Below are positions 35,010 through 43,817 of a stretch of DNA of 64,000 nt, one piece after another. The stretch is from Bradyrhizobium sp. LTSP849 (GTDB lineage: Bacteria; Pseudomonadota; Alphaproteobacteria; Rhizobiales; Xanthobacteraceae), in assembly GCF_000938255.1 (NCBI RefSeq), contig NZ_JYMR01000049.1, forward strand, positions 62,001 through 126,000. Reading direction: 5' to 3'. The position numbers and the translations under genes are program-made. The notes beneath the pieces were generated by a model that was not told the DNA's origin, made no database searches, and worked only from the letters and a program-made list of their open reading frames with translations. How positions within the stretch are numbered: position 1 is the stretch's first letter; the number at the start of each line of letters is the position of its first letter.

Positions 35010-36239
35010 ATGTCGGCCTTGCCGCTCTCAGGCATCAAGATCCTTGATCTCACGCGCGTGCTCGCCGGGCCCTTGTCGGCCCAGATGCTGGGCGACCTCG
35101 GCGCGGAGGTGATCAAGATCGAACGGCCCGGCACCGGCGACGACGCGCGCGCCTTTGGCCCGCCTTATCTGAGCGATCCCGAGGGCAAGGCGAACAACAA
35201 CAATTCCTTCTACCTCTGCGCCAACCGCAACAAGAAGTCGGTCACGGTCAACATCGCCAAGCCCGAGGGACAGGCGATCGTCCGCGAGCTTGCCAAGGAC
35301 GTCGACGTCTTCATGGAGAACTATAAGGTCGGCGATCTCAAGCGTTACGGCCTCGACTACGAGACGATCAAGGCGATCAACCCCCGCATCATCTATTGCT
35401 CGGTGACCGGCTTCGGCCAGACCGGCCCGTACGCGCCGCGCGCCGGCTACGACGCCATCCTCCAGGCGATGGGCGGTCTGATGAGCGTCACCGGCCATAT
35501 CGACGGCGAGCCGGGCGAAGGTCCCATGAAGGTCGGTCCCTCCATCGTCGACTACATGACTGGCATGAATAGCTCGATCGGGATTCTCTCGGCACTCTAC
35601 AATCGCGACGCCAATGGTGGTGTAGGGCAGCATCTCGACGTCTGCCTCTTCGACACCGTAATTGCTTCGCTCAGTCACTGGCTCCAGATCTACCTCGTCA
35701 ACGGCAAGACACCGCCGCGCCGCGGGACCTGGGGCAATGGCGGCATGCCGGCCGGCGTGTTCCGCTGCACCGACGGCGAATTGATGCTGGTGGTCGGCAA
35801 TGACGGCCAGTTCCAGCGCACCTGCGCCGTGCTCGGCGAGCCCGAGCTCGCCAACGACAAGCGCTTCCTCAAGAACAACGACCGCGTCGTGCACGGCAAG
35901 GAGATCATGGCGATCTTCGCCGGCCTGTTCCTCAAAAAGCCGGTGGCCTATTGGCTGGACAGGCTGGAGGAGGCTGGCGTGCCGTCAGGTCCGATCAACA
36001 ATTTCGAGCAGGTGTTCAGCGATCCCCATGTCCAGTCGCGCGGCATGCGGGTGAAGACCGAGCACAAGTTCGAGCCGGAGCTGTCGCTGATCCGCAACGC
36101 GCTGACCTTCTCGGAAACCCCGATCGAGACCTATCGCGCGCCGCCGCTGCTCGGCGAGCACACCCAGGAAGTGCTCGGCGGCAAGCTCGGTTATGATGCC
36201 GGCAAGATCGAGGCGCTGAAGAAGCAGGGTATCATCTGA
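35010..36239 (+). CDS. Class III CoA-transferase (CaiB/BaiF family)
   Basis: A 409-residue enzyme that moves CoA between carboxylic acids. The N-terminal Rossmann half shows LSGIKILDLTRVLAGPLSAQMLGDLGAEVIKIERPGTGDDAR, and the catalytic Asp is in PSIVDYMTGMNSS. GTWGNGGMPAGVFRC and GQFQRTCAVLGEPELAND belong to the second domain. GGAGG precedes the ATG at 35010. The BKACE gene begins 3 nt after its stop, so the two should be co-translated and probably share a pathway. Typical family donors include succinyl-, formyl- or acetyl-CoA. Confidence 0.88.
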   Translation: MSALPLSGIKILDLTRVLAGPLSAQMLGDLGAEVIKIERPGTGDDARAFGPPYLSDPEGKANNNNSFYLCANRNKKSVTVNIAKPEGQAIVRELAKDVDVFMENYKVGDLKRYGLDYETIKAINPRIIYCSVTGFGQTGPYAPRAGYDAILQAMGGLMSVTGHIDGEPGEGPMKVGPSIVDYMTGMNSSIGILSALYNRDANGGVGQHLDVCLFDTVIASLSHWLQIYLVNGKTPPRRGTWGNGGMPAGVFRCTDGELMLVVGNDGQFQRTCAVLGEPELANDKRFLKNNDRVVHGKEIMAIFAGLFLKKPVAYWLDRLEEAGVPSGPINNFEQVFSDPHVQSRGMRVKTEHKFEPELSLIRNALTFSETPIETYRAPPLLGEHTQEVLGGKLGYDAGKIEALKKQGII

Positions 36240-36242
36240 TTT

Positions 36243-37118
36243 ATGACCGGCAAAACCATCATCACCTGCGCGATCACGGGCAACCTCACAAAACCCGAGC
36301 AGTCGCCGTATCTGCCGATCACGCCCGAACAGATCGCGACGTCCGCGCTGAAGGCGGCCGAAGCCGGCGCCGCCATCGCCCACATTCATGTGCGCGATCC
36401 CGCCACGGGGCGGCCCTCGATGTCGGTCGATCTTTATCGCGAGGTGGTGGAGCTCATTCGCGCCCGTAACAAGAGCCTGGTCATCAACCTGACCACCGGT
36501 CCGGGTGGGCGTTTTGTTCCCTCGCACGACGACCCCCGCATCGCCGGTCCCGGCACCACGCTGTTGCAACCCGATAAGCGCGTCGAGCATATCGAGCTGC
36601 TCAAGCCCGACATCTGCACGCTCGACCTCAACACCATGAATTCCGGCGGCGAGGTCGTGATCAACACGCCGCGTAACGTCCGCATCATGGCCGAGCGGAT
36701 GACAGCGGCCGGCGTGCTGCCGGAGATCGAGCTGTTCGATTCCGGCGACTGCCATCTGGCGCGCGACCTCTTCGCCGACGGCACGCTGAAGGGGCCGGGC
36801 CTGTTCTCGCTCGTGTTAGGGGTGAAGTACGGCTTCTCCGCCACACCGGAGACGATGTTCTATGCGCGCAGCCTGCTGCCGCCGGGTGCGATCTGGTCCG
36901 GCTTCGGCATCGGCCGCGCCGAGTTCCCGATGGTCGCGCAGGCCTGGTTGCTCGGCGGCCACGTCCGCGTCGGCATGGAGGACAATCTCTATATGTCCAA
37001 GGGCGTGCTGGCCAAGACCAACGCCGAGCTGGTCGCGCATGCCGCCGGCATCCTCAAGAGCCTGGGCGCGAGCATTGCGACTGCGGCGGAAGCAAGGTCG
37101 ATGCTCGGACTTGCGTGA
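36243..37118 (+). CDS. Beta-keto acid cleavage enzyme (BKACE, DUF849)
   Basis: A 291-residue Zn-dependent TIM-barrel enzyme. The family condenses a beta-keto acid with acetyl-CoA to give acetoacetate and a new acyl-CoA; the founding member is 3-keto-5-aminohexanoate cleavage enzyme. Zn-binding His residues are in AHIHVRDPATG (~45), and GPG in LTTGPGG, TLDLNTMN, PEIELFDSGD and GHVRVGMEDN are the usual landmarks. Tight coupling to a CoA-transferase suggests a catabolic route for a beta-keto acid. The specificity subgroup cannot be read by eye. Confidence 0.87.
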   Translation: MTGKTIITCAITGNLTKPEQSPYLPITPEQIATSALKAAEAGAAIAHIHVRDPATGRPSMSVDLYREVVELIRARNKSLVINLTTGPGGRFVPSHDDPRIAGPGTTLLQPDKRVEHIELLKPDICTLDLNTMNSGGEVVINTPRNVRIMAERMTAAGVLPEIELFDSGDCHLARDLFADGTLKGPGLFSLVLGVKYGFSATPETMFYARSLLPPGAIWSGFGIGRAEFPMVAQAWLLGGHVRVGMEDNLYMSKGVLAKTNAELVAHAAGILKSLGASIATAAEARSMLGLA

Positions 37119-37222
37119 GGCTTGCGCGCAATCCCCAGATAAACCCGGTCCGTAAACACACAGGCTTCCGCTTCGCCCGCGACTCAGATTCGATCTCTCC
37201 ACTGGGTTCGGGAGGGAAGTGC

Positions 37223-37438
37223 ATGTCCTATACGATCGGGTTTCAAGCGAAGAACCAGAAGGCAATTCTGGCAACCGAGGCGGCCACGGCCAATCAGGCC
37301 GTCGCCATCATTGCCGCGCTGCGGCAAAGCGCCGAAGAGATCAAATTCATCCGCTCGCCACAGGAAGGCGACATGGGCATCGAGATGCTGCTGCTGCTCG
37401 CCAAGGAAGAGGCCGAGGAGATGCCGCAGCGGGCGTAG
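37223..37438 (+). CDS. Conserved small hypothetical protein
   Basis: A 71-residue soluble protein, helix-rich, with an N-terminal SYTIGFQAKNQKAIL strand-like part, the stretch TANQAVAIIAALRQSAEEIKFIRSPQEGDMGIE and an acidic C-terminus. It has an excellent ribosome site (GGGAGGGAAG) before the ATG, which supports a real gene. It lies 104 nt after BKACE and is followed at once by a palindromic repeat. No domain is recognised. Confidence 0.65.
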   Translation: MSYTIGFQAKNQKAILATEAATANQAVAIIAALRQSAEEIKFIRSPQEGDMGIEMLLLLAKEEAEEMPQRA

Positions 37439-37439
37439 A

Positions 37440-37484
37440 GCATGATCCGGAAAAGTGTGCAGCGGTTTTCCGAAAAGATCATGC
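37440..37484. repeat. Palindromic repeat, GCATGATCC family
   Basis: Outer arms GCATGATC and GATCATGC enclose inner arms CGGAAAA and TTTTCCG. The same outer arms with a different core occur at 40178-40243. Repeats of this type are frequent in Bradyrhizobium intergenic DNA (recalled, not searched). Confidence 0.75.
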
Positions 37485-37497
37485 TCAAAATAATAAG

Positions 37498-37524
37498 CTA
37501 AAGCGCGATCTCATCGCGCTTTAG
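37498..37524. terminator. Hairpin with 12-bp stem, possible bidirectional terminator
   Basis: CTAAAGCGCGAT and ATCGCGCTTTAG form a perfect 12-bp stem with a 3-nt loop. There is no T-run after it, so termination would rely on the A/T ends of the stem; it may instead be part of the repeat element beside it. Confidence 0.4.
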
Positions 37525-37617
37525 CCCCGCGATCACACTTCGATCGGAAGCGAAACATGCCGGCTACAGATTAATGTAGTCAGGCACCAGTCTCGCTCGA
37601 ACCGAAGGTGGCGGCCC

Positions 37618-38010
37618 ATGAAACGCGAAGCACTCCGCGTCGAACCGATCTCGTCCTTTCTCGACCGCGTGAAGGCGCCGACCTCGCCGGTGACGCGCGC
37701 CGGCAACATGATCTTTGTTGCTGGGCTACCGCCGTTCGATCCGGAGACGGGCGCGATCGGGGGGATGCAGATCGAGCGGCAGAGCGAGATCATCATGGAG
37801 CAGATGAAGCTGTGCCTGGAGACGGCCGGCGCGTCGCTCGACAACGTCATGAAGTGCAACGTCTACTGCACCTCCGTGAAGCATTTCGCCGCATTCAACG
37901 CGGTCTATGCCCGCTACTTCCCGATTGATCCGCCGGCGCGGATCTTCGTCTGCACGCCGGAATGGTTCGGCCCCTTCGACGTCGAGATCGACTGCATCGC
38001 GATGATGTGA
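37618..38010 (+). CDS. RidA/YjgF-family protein
   Basis: A 130-residue protein of the Rid family, trimers that hydrolyse reactive enamines/imines or act in specific amine catabolism. It has GNMIFVAGLPPFDPETGAIGG, the helix EQMKLCLETAGASLDNVMKCNVYCTSV, and the binding Arg in PPARIFVCTPEWFGPFDVEIDCIAMM, so the archetypal active residue is present. It is downstream of CoA-transferase and BKACE genes but separated by repeats, so shared regulation is uncertain. Its stop is only 4 nt from the stop of the convergent TetR gene. Confidence 0.85.
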   Translation: MKREALRVEPISSFLDRVKAPTSPVTRAGNMIFVAGLPPFDPETGAIGGMQIERQSEIIMEQMKLCLETAGASLDNVMKCNVYCTSVKHFAAFNAVYARYFPIDPPARIFVCTPEWFGPFDVEIDCIAMM

Positions 38011-38014
38011 GGGA

Positions 38015-38680
38015 CTAGCGCACGTCTCTCGCCAGCGCGCGCGCTTTCGTCTCGGTCTTGCCCATCGTCAGCGCCATCGTCGCGACGCTGACGACGCGTG
38101 CAACCACGTCCTCGACGTCGTCGAGGTCGCATTTGCCTTCCGACAATTTCGTCAGTCGCTCGCTCTCGCGGATGGTGTGGTGCGCCATCGCGAGCGCGAA
38201 GTTGAGGCCCCAATAGATCTCGACATCGCTGCGGTCGGGCAGGGAGCGGCGCATGGCGCCTACGAATTTCCGCAAATGATCGATCTCGCGGTTCTTGATG
38301 CGGCGGATCGGCGGGACGGATTCGATCGAGGCGCGGATCATGAAGCGCGCCGCGGTGGAGCGCTGGTTCTCAGGTCCCAGACAGCCGCGCAAGGTCGGCC
38401 CGACCAGCGCGTGCAAGATCACCTCGATCGGCGCGCGACCGCCGCCTTGCTCTTCCGCCATTTTCAATTCGTGCAGGCGCTCGCGGTTGGTCGCGATCGA
38501 GCGGGTGACGAACAGTTCTGCGATCAACTCGTCCTTCGAGCCGAAATGATAGTTCACCGCAGCCAGATTGACATTGGCCGCCGCGACGATGTCGCGCAGC
38601 GTCACGTCGCCGAAACCGCGATCGGCATAAAGCCGTTCGGCGGCAGCGAGAATGGATGTCCGGGTGTGATCGCTGGCCAT
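38015..38680 (-). CDS. TetR/AcrR-family transcriptional regulator
   Basis: A 221-residue regulator. The N-terminal helix-turn-helix reads SILAAAERLYADRGFGDVTLRDIVAAANVNLAAVNYHFGSKDELIAELF, very typical of TetR. The remainder is a helical ligand domain. It is divergent from the acyl-CoA dehydrogenase/kinase pair, with an imperfect dyad at 38708-38736 just upstream of its own start. It is likely to sense an acyl-CoA or fatty acid; this is by analogy with fatty-acid TetR regulators. Confidence 0.88.
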   Translation of the reverse strand: MASDHTRTSILAAAERLYADRGFGDVTLRDIVAAANVNLAAVNYHFGSKDELIAELFVTRSIATNRERLHELKMAEEQGGGRAPIEVILHALVGPTLRGCLGPENQRSTAARFMIRASIESVPPIRRIKNREIDHLRKFVGAMRRSLPDRSDVEIYWGLNFALAMAHHTIRESERLTKLSEGKCDLDDVEDVVARVVSVATMALTMGKTETKARALARDVR

Positions 38681-38707
38681 GGGACCCCTCAGGGAGGGAG
38701 TTGCAAT

Positions 38708-38736
38708 TCAAACAGTTGTATGAAACTATCGTTTGA
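38708..38736. promoter_or_regulatory. Candidate TetR operator
   Basis: A 29-nt interrupted dyad: TCAAAC...GTTTGA as outer arms (38708-38713 and 38731-38736) with AGTT...AACT inside. It lies 28 nt upstream of tetR and 163 nt upstream of the divergent dehydrogenase gene, fitting autoregulation and control of the operon. Confidence 0.55.
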
Positions 38737-38898
38737 AGGCCGGGAAAAGTCAATCCGCATGATGGAATTGCGCCGCACCCAGCGGTGAGGGTTCCTTCTC
38801 GCGTTCGCAAGCAGCCGGAATGGCGCTTGCGGGCCGCGCATTGCGGGAGGACAGTCCGGCGCAAAACAGGTTCGCAAAGAGAGACCGAGGAGCGTCCC

Positions 38899-40134
<1,236 letters not shown>

Positions 40135-40177
40135 GAGGGAGAGCCTGTCGGCGCTCCCGATCTGAAGAAACGACAGG

Positions 40178-40243
40178 GCATGATCCGCATTCGGAATGAC
40201 CGCTTGACGCAAGTGCGTCAGCGGTTACCGATTAGGATCATGC
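40178..40243. repeat. Palindromic repeat, GCATGATCC family
   Basis: Outer arms GCATGATCC and GGATCATGC flank an inner dyad, ACCGCTTGACGCA against TGCGTCAGCGGT with one bulged T. It shares outer arms with the 37440 element but not its core. It sits between the dehydrogenase and kinase genes, so it would be transcribed in their mRNA. Confidence 0.72.
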
Positions 40244-40282
40244 TCGACCTGAAATGGTCAGGACTGAAGAGGGAGCGTCATC

Positions 40283-41341
40283 GTGGCTGACGGCGTCAGG
40301 AAAGACGAAGAGTTCTCGGGCACCAAGCCGGTCGAGGAGCGTCATCGTATCGACGAGATGCGGCTCGAAGCTTGGCTGCGCGACAACGTCGACGGCTATG
40401 AGGGACCGCTGGTCGTCCTCCAGTTCAAGGGCGGCCAGTCCAACCCGACCTATCGGCTCAACACGCCGAAGCGCTCCTACGTGATGCGGCGCAAGCCGTT
40501 CGGCAAATTGCTGCCGTCGGCGCATGCGGTCGATCGCGAGTATCGTGTGATCGCGGCCCTTGGAAAACAGGGCTTTCCGGTCGCGCACGCCTATGCGCTG
40601 TGCCAGGACGACAGCATCATCGGTGCGGCCTTCTACATCATGTCGATGGAGGAGGGCCGCGTGTTCTGGGATCCGTCGCTGCCGAGCCAGACGCAGGAGG
40701 ATCGCCGAAAGATCTTCACCAGCAAGATCGAGACGCTGGCCAAGCTCCACATGTTCGATCCGACCGCGATCGGGCTTGGTGACTTCGGCAAGCCCGGCAA
40801 TTATTTCGCGCGCCAGATCGACCGCTGGACCAAGCAGTATCGGGCGTCCGAGACCCAGACCATTCCGGAGTTCGAGAAGGTCGCCGAATGGTTGCCGAAG
40901 ACCGTGCCCGAGCAGGCGCGCGTCTCCATCGTCCACGGCGACTATCGTCTCGACAATATGATTTTCCACGCGACGGAACCGCGCGTGCAGGCCGTGCTGG
41001 ATTGGGAGCTGTCGACGCTCGGCGATCCCATGGCCGACTTCACCTATCTGTTGATGCAATGGGTCATGCCGGGATTGCAGGGCGTCGATCTCAAGGCGCT
41101 CAACATCCCGAGCGTCGAAGAGGCTGCGCAGATCTATTGCAACGTCACCAAGATGAGCGTGCCGGACCTCAACTGGTATTTTTCGTACAACCTCTTCCGC
41201 CTCGCCGGCATCACGCAAGGTATCGCCGGCCGTATCCGCGACGGCACCGCCGCGAATGCAAAGGCGCTCGAATCCGCCAAGCGCACCGTGCCGCTGTCGA
41301 AAGCGTCATGGGAATACGCACAGAAGGCGGGCGCGGTTTAG
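40283..41341 (+). CDS. APH-fold kinase (ACAD10/11 kinase-domain or LvaA-like)
   Basis: A 352-residue phosphotransferase of the aminoglycoside/choline kinase fold. It has the nucleotide-loop FKGGQSNPTYRL, Arg-Arg-Lys in YVMRRKPFGKLLPSAHAVDREYRV, the catalytic loop VHGDYRLDNMIF, and the metal-binding DWELSTLGDPMADF. GTG start at 40283. It is downstream of the ACAD11-like dehydrogenase and upstream of a strong terminator, so they form a two-gene operon. The likely substrate is a 4- or 5-hydroxyacyl-CoA; an antibiotic-resistance role is improbable given the context. Confidence 0.86.
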   Translation: MADGVRKDEEFSGTKPVEERHRIDEMRLEAWLRDNVDGYEGPLVVLQFKGGQSNPTYRLNTPKRSYVMRRKPFGKLLPSAHAVDREYRVIAALGKQGFPVAHAYALCQDDSIIGAAFYIMSMEEGRVFWDPSLPSQTQEDRRKIFTSKIETLAKLHMFDPTAIGLGDFGKPGNYFARQIDRWTKQYRASETQTIPEFEKVAEWLPKTVPEQARVSIVHGDYRLDNMIFHATEPRVQAVLDWELSTLGDPMADFTYLLMQWVMPGLQGVDLKALNIPSVEEAAQIYCNVTKMSVPDLNWYFSYNLFRLAGITQGIAGRIRDGTAANAKALESAKRTVPLSKASWEYAQKAGAV

Positions 41342-41349
41342 CGATAGCG

Positions 41350-41376
41350 AAGGCGCGGCTGATGGCCGCGCTTTTT
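41350..41376 (+). terminator. Intrinsic terminator after the kinase gene
   Basis: GCGCGGC (41353-41359) pairs with GCCGCGC (41365-41371) across a 5-nt loop and is followed by TTTTTG. It begins 9 nt after the kinase stop, so it ends the dehydrogenase/kinase transcript. Confidence 0.85.
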
Positions 41377-41388
41377 GCTTAAAATGTC

Positions 41389-41457
41389 GTAGCCCGGATG
41401 AGCGAAGCGACATCCGGGGAAGGTGGTCTCGCATATCGCTACGCTCATGCGGGCTAC
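41389..41457. repeat. Palindromic repeat, GTAGCCCGG family
   Basis: Arms GTAGCCCG and CGGGCTAC, with internal GGATGAGCGAAGCGACATCC and GCTACGCTCAT segments. A longer, better-conserved relative is at 45128-45213. Typical of Bradyrhizobium/Rhodopseudomonas intergenic repeats (recalled). Confidence 0.72.
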
Positions 41458-41477
41458 GCACTGTCTCCATAGACTCC

Positions 41478-41563
41478 CGTCATTGCGAGCGAAGCGAAGC
41501 AATCCAGGCTATCTCCGCAGCTATAGTCTGGATTGCTTCGTCGCTTCGCTCCTCGCAATGACG
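41478..41563. repeat. Palindromic repeat, CGTCATTGCGAG family
   Basis: An 86-nt dyad with outer arms CGTCATTGCGAG and CTCGCAATGACG and inner arms around AGCAATCCAG and CTGGATTGCT. It would fold into a long hairpin in RNA. It lies directly beside the preceding repeat and touches the argE-like 3' end. Confidence 0.8.
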
Positions 41564-41567
41564 AGAA

Positions 41568-42761
41568 CTAAGAGGCCCCCTTCGCGCAATGCGCGATCAG
41601 CTTCTCCACAAATCCCGCGCACTTCTCCAGCTCCGCCATCTCCACGAATTCATCCGGCGTGTGCGCCTGCGCGATCGCGCCGGGGCCGATCACCACTGAC
41701 GGGATATCGGCCATGCTGACGAACAGGCCGGCCTCCGTGCCGAACGCGACCTTGGCGTGGTCGTTGCGGCCCGCGAGCTGTTTTGCCAGGGTGATGATGG
41801 CATCATTGGGCCCCGTGTCGAGCGCGGGATAGTCGAGGATCTCCTCGAATTCGATGCCGCACGCGGGGTTTTTCGCCTTCATGGCGGGCTCGATCTCCGC
41901 CTTTGCCCAGGCGACGATCGCGTCTGTCACCTGCCTGGACTCGGTGATGCCGATGCCGCGGCACTCGAACTCGACCGCGCAGTGATCCGGCACGATGTTG
42001 AGCGCGGCGCCGCCATGCACGATGCTGGTGAGAAGCGTGGTGTGTGGTACGTCATAGAGATTGTCACGTGCGCCGTCGCTTGCGAGCTTTACGGCGCGAC
42101 GTCGGATCTCGGTGATCAGCTCGGCCGCATATTCGATCGCATTGACGCCGTCCGGCGCGATCGAGGAGTGGCGGGCGAGACCTTTGAAAGTGGCGCGCAC
42201 GCCGTGCTTGCCCTTGTGGCCGATGATGACCTGCATCTGCGTCGGCTCCCCGATGAAGGCGCCGAGCGGCTTGACCTTCTTCTTGGCGACCTCGCCAAGC
42301 ATCGGCCGCACGCCGACGCAGCCCATCTCCTCGTCATAGGAGAACGCGAGATGGATCGGCGTTGCGAGTTTGGCCTCCAGCATCTCCGGCACCATCGCGA
42401 GGCACACCGCGACAAAGCCCTTCATGTCGGTGGTGCCGCGGCCGTAGAGCTTGCCGTCACGCTCGACCAGCTTGAACGGATCATGGCTCCAGTCCTGGCC
42501 GACGACCGGCACCACGTCGGTGTGCCCCGAGAGCACGAAGCCCGGCCGATCCTCCGGCCCGATCGTGACCCAGAGCGAGGCCTTCTTGCCGGTCTCGTCG
42601 GTGATGCGCTCGCCCTTGATGCCGAGGAAGGCGAGATAGCTCTCGATATGGGCAATCAGGGGCAGGTTGGTGCGATCGCTGATCGTGTCGAAGCCGACGA
42701 GGTCGGCAAGGGCGTTGCGGATGCGGTCAGGTCTTGTGCTTGGGAAGATCGGGTTGGGCAT
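41568..42761 (-). CDS. argE: Acetylornithine deacetylase-like M20 peptidase
   Basis: A 397-residue Zn/Co amidohydrolase. Metal-binding and catalytic motifs are SGHTDVVPV (His, Asp ~80), YGRGTTDMKG (Asp ~110), DEEMGCVG (catalytic Glu and ligand ~143), IGEPT and the C-terminal IGPGAIAQAHTPDEFV (His). The layout fits ArgE, which releases ornithine from N-acetylornithine. It lies 7 nt after a LysR gene on the same strand, and that regulator diverges from an organic-solute transporter, so it may serve a catabolic N-acyl amino acid route rather than arginine biosynthesis; many alphaproteobacteria use ArgJ instead. The symbol is therefore provisional. Confidence 0.82.
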   Translation of the reverse strand: MPNPIFPSTRPDRIRNALADLVGFDTISDRTNLPLIAHIESYLAFLGIKGERITDETGKKASLWVTIGPEDRPGFVLSGHTDVVPVVGQDWSHDPFKLVERDGKLYGRGTTDMKGFVAVCLAMVPEMLEAKLATPIHLAFSYDEEMGCVGVRPMLGEVAKKKVKPLGAFIGEPTQMQVIIGHKGKHGVRATFKGLARHSSIAPDGVNAIEYAAELITEIRRRAVKLASDGARDNLYDVPHTTLLTSIVHGGAALNIVPDHCAVEFECRGIGITESRQVTDAIVAWAKAEIEPAMKAKNPACGIEFEEILDYPALDTGPNDAIITLAKQLAGRNDHAKVAFGTEAGLFVSMADIPSVVIGPGAIAQAHTPDEFVEMAELEKCAGFVEKLIAHCAKGAS

Positions 42762-42768
42762 TGTCAGT

Positions 42769-43722
42769 CTACTCGTTGGGTTTGGAGAACGGGCTTTCCG
42801 GCTGTTCGGTCTGGATGAAGTTGGCGAGAGAACGCGCGGCCGGCGTCAGCGATCCGCGCGCGGGAACGACGACGGCGGTTTCGAGCGTCATCTTGAGATC
42901 CAGCGGGCGGAACACCATGGACTTCTCGGGACGCAGCTCGAGCGGGAAGGGGTTGAGGATTGCGATCCCGAGGCCGGCCCGGACCATCTCGACCACGAAG
43001 GTCGAGGTCGAGGCTTCGGCGACGACCAAGGGTTCGGCCCGGACCGCGGCAAATGCGGCGTCGAGCTTGTTGCGCAAGGGAAAGCGGCGGCTCAGCGCGA
43101 TCATGCGTTCACCGGCCAGATCGCCGATCGCAAGCTCGGAGCGCGCAGCCAAAGGGTGCCGTTTCGGCAGCAACACGTGCGGGCGCGCCTGCCGAAAAAT
43201 CTCCAGCCGCACACCATCGTGCGAGGCGGCCTGGTCGACCAGACCAAGATCGGCGCTGCCGTCGGCAACGGCGCCGAGGCAGTCGGTCGATTTGCCGATC
43301 TCGATGTGAACGCGCATGCCTGGCTCGCGCGCGATGAAGCGTGCCAAGAGCGGCGCGAGGAAGAAATTGGCAAGCGTCGGCGGCGCTGCGACCCGGATCG
43401 TGGTCGCGCCATCGCTGCGGGGCGCAGCAAGTTGATCGAGCAGGTCGAACACGATTGCGGCGCGCGCCTCCAGCGCCAGTGCTTCCGCCGTCGGCGCGAG
43501 GCGGCCGTTGCGGCGCGCGAACAACGGTTGTCCCAGCCGCGCCTCCAGGCTCGCAATCGCGCGCGACACCGACGGCTGCGACGTGCCGAGTTGGCGCGCA
43601 GCTTGCGTTGTCTTTCCCGTCGCGATCATCGCCCGCAGCGCCTCGATCTCGCGCAGCGAGGGACGAAGCTTGCCGCCGTCGGCCACATCCACCGTGTTGG
43701 CTTTTCTATTCATAAATCGCAT
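42769..43722 (-). CDS. LysR-family transcriptional regulator
   Basis: A 317-residue LysR protein (314 if the ATG at 43713 is used). DNA-binding helices: LREIEALRAMIATGKTTQAARQLGTSQPSVSRAIASLEARLGQPLFARRNGRLAPTAEA. The effector domain starts near 95 (TIRVAAPPTLANFFLAPLLARF). It is 7 nt from the argE-like gene and divergent from an MHS-family transporter over a 95-nt AT-rich spacer (43723-43817), which should contain both promoters. GCATAG occurs twice in that spacer region, 31 bp apart, but no clear LysR box is visible. Confidence 0.87.
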   Translation of the reverse strand: MRFMNRKANTVDVADGGKLRPSLREIEALRAMIATGKTTQAARQLGTSQPSVSRAIASLEARLGQPLFARRNGRLAPTAEALALEARAAIVFDLLDQLAAPRSDGATTIRVAAPPTLANFFLAPLLARFIAREPGMRVHIEIGKSTDCLGAVADGSADLGLVDQAASHDGVRLEIFRQARPHVLLPKRHPLAARSELAIGDLAGERMIALSRRFPLRNKLDAAFAAVRAEPLVVAEASTSTFVVEMVRAGLGIAILNPFPLELRPEKSMVFRPLDLKMTLETAVVVPARGSLTPAARSLANFIQTEQPESPFSKPNE

Positions 43723-43817
43723 AGAAATTTGAAATGGAAATAAATATTTGCATAGCCTGATCCTGCGTGCAAGCTTTTTGCCTCACGACAAACCAAGCAA
43801 GCGAAACGGGGGACAAG

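Noticed and set aside
40283..41341. Aminoglycoside resistance gene
   Set aside because: The APH fold is shared, but the operon with an ACAD11-like dehydrogenase and TetR regulator points to acyl-CoA metabolism.
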